Shown: piece by piece, positions 1 to 7,709 of the stretch
Layout of the letters: each line of letters begins with the position of its first letter
Position numbering within the stretch: the first letter of the stretch is position 1
Source of the DNA: CAZZHG01 sp964653655
GTDB taxonomy: Bacteria > Bdellovibrionota > FAC87 > UBA2466
NCBI GenBank assembly: GCA_964653655.1
Contig: CAZZHG010000001.1
Span: 36,987-100,986, forward strand
Length of the DNA: 64,000 bases
Direction of reading: 5' to 3'
Translations under genes and position numbers: made by a program
The notes under the pieces: generated by a model
Database searches by the model: none
The model's input: only the letters and a program-made list of their open reading frames with translations
What the model was told of the DNA's origin: nothing

Positions 1-1
1 T

Positions 2-652
2 GTGGTTCTTTCGGTACTTTTCCTTCTAACCGCCGGGCTTGAAAAGCCGGCCATCGCCGGTTGGGGTCACTCGGATCCCGAACCCGAAAGCGAGGCCGCC
101 CCGGAAATCCCGTCTTCCGCCGTCCAGCCGGACGGAACGATCAGCAACGAGCAACCGGACAGCGACAGTTGGTTCGGCTACAGCAAGGGCGAGGGCTACT
201 GCGGACAAACCGCCGCCGCCAACGTCATTCAGATGCTGATGGGGAACACGGTCACGGTCGAGCAGGCCGCGCGCGAATGCACCGACTTTACTCCGGGCAC
301 GCGGGACGACACTTTGCGCGACTACCTCGAGCAGGAGACCGGTAAGGACTGGTCCATTGTCGCCGGCACCTCGCGCGACCAGGCTCTCAATAATCTCGTC
401 ACCGCCGTTTACAACCTCGATACCAAGGCCCGGGGCCTGAGAATCACGCCGATTCCCGTGCACGTGTCTACGTCGAACAAGGGCTCCCATTGGGTCACTG
501 TCGTCGGCGTCGATACGACGGCGGGAATCGTGACCTTCAATCAGTGGGGCGGCCAGTACACGGAAGACTTGGATACGTTCATGGGCCGGTGGCGCGATGG
601 ATACATCACCGGAGCCATCAGCCGGTACACGCTTCTCTATCCGAAAAACTGA
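2..652 (+). CDS. Secreted C39-like (papain-fold) cysteine peptidase, 5' end probably cut off
   Basis: The protein opens with a hydrophobic stretch ending in Ala-Ile-Ala-Gly, like a signal peptide whose basic n-region is missing, so the true start probably lies before the window. After a Pro/Glu/Ser-rich linker the mature domain has Cys67 in GYCGQTAAAN, His163 in GSHWVTVVGV and Asn180 in FNQWGG. That Cys-His-Asn order matches the peptidase C39_2 group, known from bacteriocin processing and from secreted papain-like enzymes. It would act outside the cytoplasm. The next gene, 33 nt downstream, also encodes an exported protein, so the two may be co-transcribed. Substrate unknown; the family call is fairly sure, the role is not. 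Confidence 0.65.
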   Translation: MVLSVLFLLTAGLEKPAIAGWGHSDPEPESEAAPEIPSSAVQPDGTISNEQPDSDSWFGYSKGEGYCGQTAAANVIQMLMGNTVTVEQAARECTDFTPGTRDDTLRDYLEQETGKDWSIVAGTSRDQALNNLVTAVYNLDTKARGLRITPIPVHVSTSNKGSHWVTVVGVDTTAGIVTFNQWGGQYTEDLDTFMGRWRDGYITGAISRYTLLYPKN

Positions 653-685
653 TTGGTCCGGTTAGTGATTTCATTGGGGGGGAAT

Positions 686-1618
686 ATGAAAACGAAGTCG
701 TTCCGATTGATGATTATCTTGATCCTGGGTTATCTCGCCACCACCGGCCGGGCGGATGAAACGCAAGGCAGTCACGCCGAGGGACATGGGGAATCGTCCG
801 ATGCCGCTCACGAGTCCGGCGGGGAGCACGGCATCCGGTACTCGTCGGTGGATTCCATCGATGAGTGCCTTACTTCGGCGTTCTCCGCCGTCGGGCTTCA
901 CGGAGTGTTTCGCACCAGTGTTTCGCTTCAGGCGAAATTGAAGGAATGCGCCCATGCCGCGAGCGAGATCCGGACCGAAGGAGACGAGGCTCATGCGGCG
1001 ACGGTGGCCTGTCTGACCACGGTCACCGGATTGGTCGCGGAGCTCGGGGCGCACGCGACCGCGGGAGCCGTGAGAGAAGCGTTCGAAGTCGTGGCCACTC
1101 CGATCAAAGTGGCGGAGTTGAGCAAAGCCATCGGGGACTGCACCTACGCCGGAATCGAGCGGCTCATCTATGAGCCGCTGTCGAGCGCTCTGAACCAGGT
1201 TCTCGTCGATACCTACGGGAGAAATCCTTACGATCCGAACACGAACTTTCTCGGGCAGGACGTCACCTACGGTTGCGACTATCAGGCCGCACAATATCCC
1301 ACGCCCGGCTGGTGGAGAGAGCTCCAAGTGACGGCGTCGACGGGATTCATCTTCACGGAGGAGCGCTCAGTGGCGCAAATGACGAGAGAATGCGTTCAAA
1401 CATGCCAGAACTGGTTGCGGAACGAGTCGGAACGACTGGAAGGACAGCCCCGCGCGCACGAGAATCCGGTTTGCGTGGAAAAGTGCGAGACCGATTGCAA
1501 CGCCTGCGGGTTCTCACAGCAGACTCGGACCGAGACTTATCCGGGGCCGATCGGCAACATTCAGACCCGCACGGTTTATCCGGGGATGTGTCTCAATGCT
1601 CCGGGATGGAAGCCGTAG
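686..1618 (+). CDS. Exported Cys-rich protein of unknown function
   Basis: The chosen ATG follows a G-rich ribosome site (GGGGGGGAAT) and gives a clean signal peptide (MKTKSF, hydrophobic core, cleavage near GRA|DET). An upstream in-frame codon would add eleven residues that do not look like a leader. The 310-residue product has a His/Glu-rich N-terminus, a helical Ala-rich middle and a C-terminal third with many cysteines (CVQTC, CVEKC, CNAC), suggesting disulphides or metal binding in the periplasm or outside the cell. I do not recognise a family. It directly follows the C39-like peptidase gene and may be its partner or substrate, which is inference. Confidence 0.6.
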   Translation: MKTKSFRLMIILILGYLATTGRADETQGSHAEGHGESSDAAHESGGEHGIRYSSVDSIDECLTSAFSAVGLHGVFRTSVSLQAKLKECAHAASEIRTEGDEAHAATVACLTTVTGLVAELGAHATAGAVREAFEVVATPIKVAELSKAIGDCTYAGIERLIYEPLSSALNQVLVDTYGRNPYDPNTNFLGQDVTYGCDYQAAQYPTPGWWRELQVTASTGFIFTEERSVAQMTRECVQTCQNWLRNESERLEGQPRAHENPVCVEKCETDCNACGFSQQTRTETYPGPIGNIQTRTVYPGMCLNAPGWKP

Positions 1619-1621
1619 CGT

Positions 1622-2512
1622 TTATTTGCCGGGAGGGCTTGCGACGGAGCGGCCCGCGGGCTTGATGGTGCCCTCGAGGCTTTCGCCGGCGATCCGGCGG
1701 GTGAACTCCTCGGCGGGTTTTCCGTACGGGGAGTAGAGGGGAATCTGAATCTTGCCCTTAAGCGTTCCCGCCTGGGCGGAGAAGGGCGTTCCGAGCGTCA
1801 CGTTCACGCTCATTTCCATCGGGTACATTTTGAAGCGCAGGGTTTTTCCCTGGGCAAGCACGTCGACGAACTTCGCGCCGCCGCTCGCGCGCAGATCGAT
1901 GGATCCCGCCTGGGCGAAGAACGTGCTGCGGAGCTTTTGCTCGTCGTTCAGCTCGTTCGGCGTGTTGGGCAGCGTGAAGAGAAGAAGCGCCATCGTCTTC
2001 GCGAAATTGGATTTCCCTTCCTGGGGCACGACGACGGGATAACGTACTTTTTCCGCGGGCACTCCCGGGCCGATGAGGGTCGCCGCCCCGAACTGGGGCA
2101 CCTGCACTTCGAGCTTCGATTTCAAAGTGCCCAGCGCCATCTGGATAATCATGTCCGCTTTGAAATTCTTGCCGTACTGATCGGGGAGCTGCGCTCCCTT
2201 GAAGGCCATCGCGAGACCGTAGATGCCGCTCGCCGAGCCGAAGGGGATTTTCTGGGGGGCCTCGGTCGGAGTCTGATACTCGAGAGTTCCGGAGCCGGGA
2301 TTTTGCTCGACGGAGAAAATCTCGACGAGCTGAAGGCCGGGCGGGGGCGGCTCCGGCGCGGTCGCGGCGGCGTTGGGCCGCGGCTTTTTCGGCTTGGGCC
2401 CGTACTCTTCCTGCTCCTCCGCCTCGGCCGTCACGCAAGCGATCAGAATGACGACGGCTAGTACCGGAAGTAGGCCGAACCGGCGCGCTTCACTTTTTCT
2501 TGAGCTTATCAT
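1622..2512 (-). CDS. Putative lipoprotein, last gene of the YD-repeat operon
   Basis: The 296-residue product starts with a basic n-region and a hydrophobic stretch ending LIAC, which fits a lipobox (Leu-Ile-Ala-Cys). A charged and Pro-rich linker (KPKKPRP, PEPPPPG) follows. The rest is a globular domain without motifs I recognise. The start overlaps the end of the preceding coiled-coil gene by 23 nt in another frame, so the two are probably translationally coupled. It converges on the Cys-rich gene, leaving only 3 nt between the two stops. Function unknown; the operon suggests a cell-envelope job together with the YD-repeat protein. Confidence 0.6.
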   Translation of the reverse strand: MISSRKSEARRFGLLPVLAVVILIACVTAEAEEQEEYGPKPKKPRPNAAATAPEPPPPGLQLVEIFSVEQNPGSGTLEYQTPTEAPQKIPFGSASGIYGLAMAFKGAQLPDQYGKNFKADMIIQMALGTLKSKLEVQVPQFGAATLIGPGVPAEKVRYPVVVPQEGKSNFAKTMALLLFTLPNTPNELNDEQKLRSTFFAQAGSIDLRASGGAKFVDVLAQGKTLRFKMYPMEMSVNVTLGTPFSAQAGTLKGKIQIPLYSPYGKPAEEFTRRIAGESLEGTIKPAGRSVASPPGK

Positions 2513-2816
2513 TTAGCTGGCCCACCTTTTTCGAGGCAGTGTCCAAAGTCTTCGCTAGCGCATCGACGCCTTTGGAAGCGATGCGGGCGGTGTCGGCGGC
2601 TATCTTCGCGCCCTTCGAGGTCGCGTCGAGCCCCTTCGAAATCGTGTCCGGATTGAGCATCTTCTGGGCCGCGCTTTTGGAGACTTCCACGCCGGCCTTC
2701 ACCGCGTCCTTCACGGTGCCGGCCGTCTGGGCGGCTTCCTTGCCGAGCTCGAGAGCTTGATCCTTCATGTCCTTCGCGTGCTTCAGAAGCTTGGAACCGG
2801 TTTCCTTCGGATTCAT
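2490..2816 (-). CDS. Small Ala/Lys-rich helical protein, phasin/LEA-like in composition
   Basis: The ATG is preceded by GAGG with 6-nt spacing, and this start lies just after the TGA of the YD-repeat gene. The 108-residue product is almost entirely amphipathic helix, rich in Lys, Ala, Asp, Ser and Thr, with 11-residue-like periodicity (for example DATSKGAKIAADTARIA). This resembles LEA-like or phasin-like coiled coils in composition only. It has no signal peptide. It is sandwiched between an exported YD-repeat protein and a probable lipoprotein and overlaps the latter, so it belongs to that operon. No specific function can be assigned. Confidence 0.6.
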   Translation of the reverse strand: MNPKETGSKLLKHAKDMKDQALELGKEAAQTAGTVKDAVKAGVEVSKSAAQKMLNPDTISKGLDATSKGAKIAADTARIASKGVDALAKTLDTASKKVGQLNDKLKKK

Positions 2817-2824
2817 GACTAACC

Positions 2825-4561
2825 TCAAATCGCGGCGAAGCTCACGCCCGCCGGGCGGATGATGTCGAGAAGGTGCTGAAAGCCTTTCATCACCTTTTGC
2901 ACGATTTCCTGGGACTTCGCCTGAGTGGGCTTGCGTCCCTCGTCGGCTCCGGACGTCTCGGTTTTCTGGATCTGCCCGCCGGCATCGTAGGAGATGCGGA
3001 TCGTGCCGACGCCCTTTTGAGAGATTTGAGTCGGCTTTCCGTTGGGGCCGTACTTGAAGTTCACGACCCGCTTGTCGGCGTCGATCATCTGGCTGATGCG
3101 TCCCGCTTTGTCGTAGGTAAGCGACACCTTTTCGTTCCGGCTGTTGGCGGCCTTCACCAGGTTGCCGCGCTCGTCGTAAGAGTAGTTCGAGACGAAATCG
3201 TTCTGAGTGACCTTGGTCACCTTCTTCCAGCGCGGATCGTACTCGAGCTTCAGCTCTTCGTTGGGGCCCGACTTCTCCATCAGCAGCCCGTCAGGGTAGT
3301 ACTTGAAGTTGGTGACCCGGCCGCCGGCGATGATTTGCTGAGGCTTGCCGCAGCAGGCGGTGTAGACGGTGACCGTCTCGAGTCCGTTCTGGCGGTTGAT
3401 CTGCTTGTAGAGGAACTTGGTCCCGTCGGCGCGAAGCTTCAGGAAGTACTCGTCGTATTGTTCTTCCGTGCCGCCGGCCGCGACTTTCTTCACCGACTTC
3501 GTCCAGAAGTTATTTTCCGGATCGCTCGAACCCTTGCCGAAGCTGTAGTTGGTTTCGCTGCCGTCCTTGTCCTTGTGGAAAATCACGAGCCCCGTCTTGT
3601 CGTAGCGGATTTCGCGGGACGCGCTCGCCTTGGGATCGGCGTCGTTCGGATAATCAATCTGCGTGAGAAGGTGCGGCAGGCCCTTGTTCTCGTACTTATA
3701 GACGAAGGTCTGATTCATGGAATCGGTGACCTTCGTGAGATTGCCGCCCTTGTCGTAAGCGTAAGTGGCTTTGCGCGCTTGGTTGTCGACGATTTCGATG
3801 ATGCGGTTCTCGTTCCATTTGAACTTGAGAGACAGCGTCTGGTCCTGGGAAGTAATGGAGGCGAGCTGCTGGGGCTGCTTCGGGTTGTACTTGTACTCGA
3901 AGAAGTAGCCGTTCTTGTCGACCTGCTTCACGAGGCGGCCGTCCTTGTCGAAGTACTGGGTGACTCCGGCCTTTTCCCGCATCCACTGGTTGTTCTTGAA
4001 CTGGATGGACTCGAAGCCGAACTCCGACGAGGTCAGAAGCTCGTCGCTCGGAACCTCGCCCGTGAGGTTGAACTTGTTGGCGAGCTCCTTGCGGTAAGCG
4101 GGATCGGACTTCAGCTTGAGCTGCATGGGCTCGGGCATCTGCAGCTTCGAAAGCTCGGCATCGGAAAGTTTTCTGCCCTTTTGCCGCTCGAAATAGGCCT
4201 TCTTGATCGCGGCGAAAAATTGCTTTTTGTCGGCGGGCTTTTCCTTGTTCGGGCGGAAGGTGACCGTGTTGCCCGTCGTGCCGTCGCGTAGAAGCACGTT
4301 TCTATCGGCGGTGGTGGTGAGGGTGGTTTCGAAAGGACTCGTCCATCCCCATCCGAAAGCTCCGTCCCAGCCGTTGCTTTCGCTCACGGCCGTGATCGAG
4401 TTGTAAGTCCTCACCAGTTCGAGAGGCACCGAAGCGCCGGGAAGACTGAAGTCGATGTAAATGACGTTGCCGCCGCCGTTTAGGCGATTCACCGTGAGGG
4501 CACGGGAGTCCAACGCAAGCAAAGCCGCCAAAATTCCAAACAAAATGTAGGGGAAGCGCAT
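2825..4561 (-). CDS. Exported YD-repeat (Rhs-like) protein
   Basis: The signal peptide ends near DSRA|LTV. The N-terminal mature part has the region typical of DUF6531/RHS proteins (PLELVRTYNS, GAFGWGWTSPFE). The C-terminal half carries several YD-type repeats (YDKGGNLTKV, YDERGNLVKA, YDKAGRIS, YDAGGQIQK). At 578 residues it is far shorter than polymorphic-toxin Rhs proteins. It lacks the hyperconserved Rhs core end and any toxin tip, so it is more likely a surface or periplasmic beta-shell protein than an effector. It is the first gene of a three-gene minus-strand operon with a helical protein and a probable lipoprotein. Confidence 0.75.
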   Translation of the reverse strand: MRFPYILFGILAALLALDSRALTVNRLNGGGNVIYIDFSLPGASVPLELVRTYNSITAVSESNGWDGAFGWGWTSPFETTLTTTADRNVLLRDGTTGNTVTFRPNKEKPADKKQFFAAIKKAYFERQKGRKLSDAELSKLQMPEPMQLKLKSDPAYRKELANKFNLTGEVPSDELLTSSEFGFESIQFKNNQWMREKAGVTQYFDKDGRLVKQVDKNGYFFEYKYNPKQPQQLASITSQDQTLSLKFKWNENRIIEIVDNQARKATYAYDKGGNLTKVTDSMNQTFVYKYENKGLPHLLTQIDYPNDADPKASASREIRYDKTGLVIFHKDKDGSETNYSFGKGSSDPENNFWTKSVKKVAAGGTEEQYDEYFLKLRADGTKFLYKQINRQNGLETVTVYTACCGKPQQIIAGGRVTNFKYYPDGLLMEKSGPNEELKLEYDPRWKKVTKVTQNDFVSNYSYDERGNLVKAANSRNEKVSLTYDKAGRISQMIDADKRVVNFKYGPNGKPTQISQKGVGTIRISYDAGGQIQKTETSGADEGRKPTQAKSQEIVQKVMKGFQHLLDIIRPAGVSFAAI

Positions 4562-4727
4562 TCCCGTAATTATACCCTGGCCCTAAGAGAGAGCCAGACT
4601 AGTCCTGCCGGATTGACGCGCTGTGATTAGGATACGAGTTAATAGTAAGTTTCTTTTATTTTGCCGCGCCTGCTCTGCAATCATTACAACGGCGTCACTT
4701 AAACAACCCTGTTGGGAGGTAATTACA

Positions 4728-5210
4728 GTGAAAGCTCTCTCTATCGCGTTTGGATTCATGTTCGCGGCGGCGACCGCGTTTGGTCTCGATCTCCGCCCCG
4801 GTCACTACCACGGCGGGGGCCAGTGGAAAGCTCTCGACGGAACCGCCGGCAAGTGGACCAGCCACATGACGGTCACCAAGGAAAAGACCGGTCTGGGAAT
4901 CAAGGAAACGCTCACGGTTCTCGACAAGGCCGGCAAGAAGGTTCACACCGAAAACTCCGAGTTCACCTCGGTGGCGACGAAACCCGGTTTCTTCAATACG
5001 CTCGACAAGGCGAACAAGAACATCGGCAGCGGCTACTGCCTCAACGGCCAGTGCCACGTCGAGTACAACAAAGCGGACGGATCGAAGGGCGAGGAGACGT
5101 TCACGTTCTACCGTGGTCAGATCTTCCGTCTCGGCTCCGACGCGAAGGACAAGTTCCTCGTGACCTGGCACGGCTCGATGCACAAAGTGCGTCGCCCGCA
5201 CCGGCATTAA
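4728..5210 (+). CDS. Exported 160-aa protein of unknown function
   Basis: Translation most likely starts at the GTG preceded by GGGAGGT with 8-nt spacing. This gives a signal peptide (MKALSIAFGFMFAAATAFG) cleaved before LDLRPGHY. The mature part is small, predicted beta-rich and His-containing, with a single Cys pair (GYCLNGQC). It resembles lipocalin or avidin-sized secreted proteins only in size. No family recognised. It is monocistronic: the gene upstream is divergent and a strong intrinsic terminator lies just after its stop. Its clean expression signals suggest a well-expressed envelope protein. Confidence 0.65.
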   Translation: MKALSIAFGFMFAAATAFGLDLRPGHYHGGGQWKALDGTAGKWTSHMTVTKEKTGLGIKETLTVLDKAGKKVHTENSEFTSVATKPGFFNTLDKANKNIGSGYCLNGQCHVEYNKADGSKGEETFTFYRGQIFRLGSDAKDKFLVTWHGSMHKVRRPHRH

Positions 5211-5231
5211 CTCGCCATTGTTTCTGGGATA

Positions 5232-5265
5232 CGGCCGGGGATTTTCACCCGGCCGTTTCTTTTTC
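5232..5265 (+). terminator. Intrinsic terminator
   Basis: Perfect 8-bp stem CGGCCGGG/CCCGGCCG with an 8-nt loop, followed by TTTCTTTTTC. It lies 22 nt after the stop of the exported 160-aa protein and between convergent genes. Confidence 0.9.
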
Positions 5266-5284
5266 TGGCGGCTCTACCAAGGGC

Positions 5285-6595
5285 TTAGCGAAGAGCCGGA
5301 AAACCCGTCTCTTCCTCTTTTCCCCTCGAACCTTTCCTCGTCAGTTTGGTGTGCACGGACTCATAAACGTTGATCCAGAGATCTCGACTCTCCAGCACTG
5401 GCGCGACTAGAAAAGCGAATCGGTTAGTACAAAACGCTAGCGTGAAGAAGAGCACGACGTACCACCACGGTGTATCCATCGCGAGCAATCTTTTTCCCAG
5501 CAAACCGAAGATCAAGTAGATGAAGCCGAAATGGGTGGCGTAAAGGGTGAAGCTGTACCGTCGGCCCCAAGCCGACCAGTACTTGCTGCCCGGCAGATTC
5601 CAACGCGAATGAAGGAAAAAATAGAAGAGAACCCCAAGCAAATAGGTGTAACCGACGGTCAGGAAAATGCTGTAGGGCGGTTCCGCCATTACCGGAGAAA
5701 TCTTGTAGTACTGATTGTAGTTCCAAGGAGAGCCACCGAGCTTGCCTATAGCGATCAAGATGCCTGCGATACTGAAATACCGTAAAATCGTCGTCCACAT
5801 TGGAACCCGATTTCGAAATTGCAGATACATATGGGCGCCCAGTGCCCAAATACTGAAATAGGGGAGGAAGTTCCAGCACGGGAAGAACCGCAGAAAGTGG
5901 GTGATCGGATCAATGTTTTGCGCATCGGCGGGAAACGGCTGGGCAATCCAGTTCCAGACGAACGCGCTTGCTGTAAAAAAGCCTATGCAGGCTATGAATT
6001 TTGACCTCTCCATTCTGGTCCACAGGCTGAGTAGGACTCCGAAAAGTACATAGAAAGAGATCTCGTAGGAAAGACTCCACATCGCCACATTTAGAAAGCC
6101 CGCCGTGTAACCAACGGGCGGAAGAAATAGCGTATACAGCGCTGACTTCAGGTCGGCATAAAGGCTGTAGAAAGTCACATCGCCCGGGAGCTGAAGATTC
6201 CCGGTCGAAGCTCCATGAAGATTCAACAGGACCATTACCGCATAGATGGCCAGCATGAAGACGAGACTCCCCCAAGCGACGGGGTAAATTCGAAAGATTC
6301 TCTTCTTGCAAAAGTCCATCAGGTCAAAATCTCTTCCCTTGTCCAGAGAGGTCACCACGGAGTAGGTGATGACAAAACCGCTCAAGATGAAAAAGAGCCC
6401 GACGCAGAACCAGCCTAGCCAGCACTCCCATGTTCCGAGTCCATATGGGTCGTCAAATCCCAGTTTTCTGACGATAAATACTTCCAGAAAATGTACGAGC
6501 ACCACGCCGTTGGCGGCCCAGAAGCGGAGTACGTCTATCTTTTCAAGGGCACTTAGCGTTCGTGTCTTAGATTCAGTCGGGGTCGTTTCAGACAT
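5285..6595 (-). CDS. Acyltransferase-3 family membrane protein (OafA/YrhL type)
   Basis: The chosen ATG has GGAGA 8 nt upstream; a longer reading frame before it looks non-coding. The product is 436 residues with about ten hydrophobic segments. The first carries the family's conserved His (NGVVLVHF), followed by the SGFVITYSV segment typical of inner-membrane O-acyltransferases. These move acyl groups, often acetyl, onto surface glycans, LPS, peptidoglycan or small molecules. It stands alone between convergent and tandem neighbours, so the acceptor cannot be inferred. GC and codon use look slightly lower than in the flanking genes, consistent with a horizontally exchanged glycan-modifying gene. 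Confidence 0.8.
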   Translation of the reverse strand: MSETTPTESKTRTLSALEKIDVLRFWAANGVVLVHFLEVFIVRKLGFDDPYGLGTWECWLGWFCVGLFFILSGFVITYSVVTSLDKGRDFDLMDFCKKRIFRIYPVAWGSLVFMLAIYAVMVLLNLHGASTGNLQLPGDVTFYSLYADLKSALYTLFLPPVGYTAGFLNVAMWSLSYEISFYVLFGVLLSLWTRMERSKFIACIGFFTASAFVWNWIAQPFPADAQNIDPITHFLRFFPCWNFLPYFSIWALGAHMYLQFRNRVPMWTTILRYFSIAGILIAIGKLGGSPWNYNQYYKISPVMAEPPYSIFLTVGYTYLLGVLFYFFLHSRWNLPGSKYWSAWGRRYSFTLYATHFGFIYLIFGLLGKRLLAMDTPWWYVVLFFTLAFCTNRFAFLVAPVLESRDLWINVYESVHTKLTRKGSRGKEEETGFPALR

Positions 6596-6825
6596 GGTAA
6601 ATTTCTCCGGCTGAGGGTCGTCGGCCTCCTCCGGCCATAGTCCGGTGGATACATTTCGAAGCCGCTTCCGAGCGGCGGCGCCCTTCGGCAAGGTTTGCAA
6701 AAAATATTCCAGTTTTGGATTCGCGGTTGGGGAGTCTCGAGGGCCGTATTCTTACGGAGGGCGAGCCGAATCGACGGAATTTGTCACCCGGGGGTGGTCG
6801 AGTGCGAGGGGTAAATTGTCTCGGT

Positions 6826-7704
6826 CTACACTCGGACCTGAATGATCTTCCAAATCGCGAAGCCGCCCGCGAACTGAAGCATCATCATGAGCGTGAGGAG
6901 CACCCAGCCGGGAATGGTCGTGAACATCGGACGAATTCGCTCCGGATCGATCGTGTACAACACCGCGCCCAAGGCAAACGGCATGAGCACGACGATGATT
7001 CCCTGCATGACGCCTTGGGAGACCATCGCCGAGATCTTCGACTCGACCTTGATGCGCTCGCGGATGGTGTAGGAGATCGTCTCGAAAGTTTCGGCGAGGT
7101 TACCGCCGGTCTCCTTCAGGATGTTGACGCTAGTGGTGAACATCTCGACGTCGTCGGCGGGAAGCCGGACCGACAGATTCGACATGGCGTCTTCCAGGGT
7201 CACGCCTAGTTTGTTCTGGCTGAGCACGAGCGCGAACTCTTGGGAAATCGGATTGGCCAGCTCGTCGGAAACGAGCTGGAGCGCCTGGTTCACGTTCAGG
7301 CCGGAACGAAGCGAGTTGGACATCAGAGAAAGGCCGTCCACCATCTGAAGGACGAACTTCTTGATACGGCGCTTATGCATGATGCCGATCACTTTTCCGG
7401 GCAGCTTCCAGCCGATGAAGATGAAGAAAAGGCCGAAGATCACGCCTCCGCCGAGAGACGGCGAGAGGAGAAAGATGCCGAGCAGGAACAGGAAAACCAG
7501 ATAAACCGCGTAGTAGCGCGTGCATTTCTGGACCGGGACTTCCATGAACATCAGATCCATCTTCGCGACCATGAACTCGACTTCCCCCATGACCTTTCGG
7601 CCGGCCCAGGAATAGAGTTTGTCGCCGTTGATGAGCAGGCCGATGAGGATCACTCCTCCGACCCACCCGATGGATACCCATTTTAGGATTTCTGAAAGTT
7701 CCAT
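6826..7704 (-). CDS. tadB: Tad pilus inner-membrane platform protein TadB (T2SSF domain)
   Basis: The ATG six bases after the stop of the ATPase gene was preferred over a longer reading frame that overlaps it. The 292-residue product has an N-terminal membrane pair, the T2SSF/GspF-type helical domain (LRSGLNVNQALQLVSDEL, LKETGGNLAETFETIS) and C-terminal membrane segments, the standard TadB layout. It would form the inner-membrane platform on which the CpaF ATPase acts during Flp pilus assembly. Only one such gene is present; the usual second platform gene, tadC, does not follow. This is the last gene of the Tad operon. Confidence 0.85.
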   Translation of the reverse strand: MELSEILKWVSIGWVGGVILIGLLINGDKLYSWAGRKVMGEVEFMVAKMDLMFMEVPVQKCTRYYAVYLVFLFLLGIFLLSPSLGGGVIFGLFFIFIGWKLPGKVIGIMHKRRIKKFVLQMVDGLSLMSNSLRSGLNVNQALQLVSDELANPISQEFALVLSQNKLGVTLEDAMSNLSVRLPADDVEMFTTSVNILKETGGNLAETFETISYTIRERIKVESKISAMVSQGVMQGIIVVLMPFALGAVLYTIDPERIRPMFTTIPGWVLLTLMMMLQFAGGFAIWKIIQVRV

Positions 7705-7709
7705 ACGCC

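Noticed and set aside
3000..4200. YD-repeat protein considered as a polymorphic toxin (Rhs) with effector tip
   Set aside because: At 578 residues it lacks the conserved Rhs core end, a variable tip and an adjacent immunity gene.
2873..4291. 472-codon plus-strand frame opposite the YD-repeat gene
   Set aside because: It is antisense to a gene with clear repeats and signal peptide, has no ribosome site and shows the Leu/Val/Arg-rich composition of a reverse-frame artefact.
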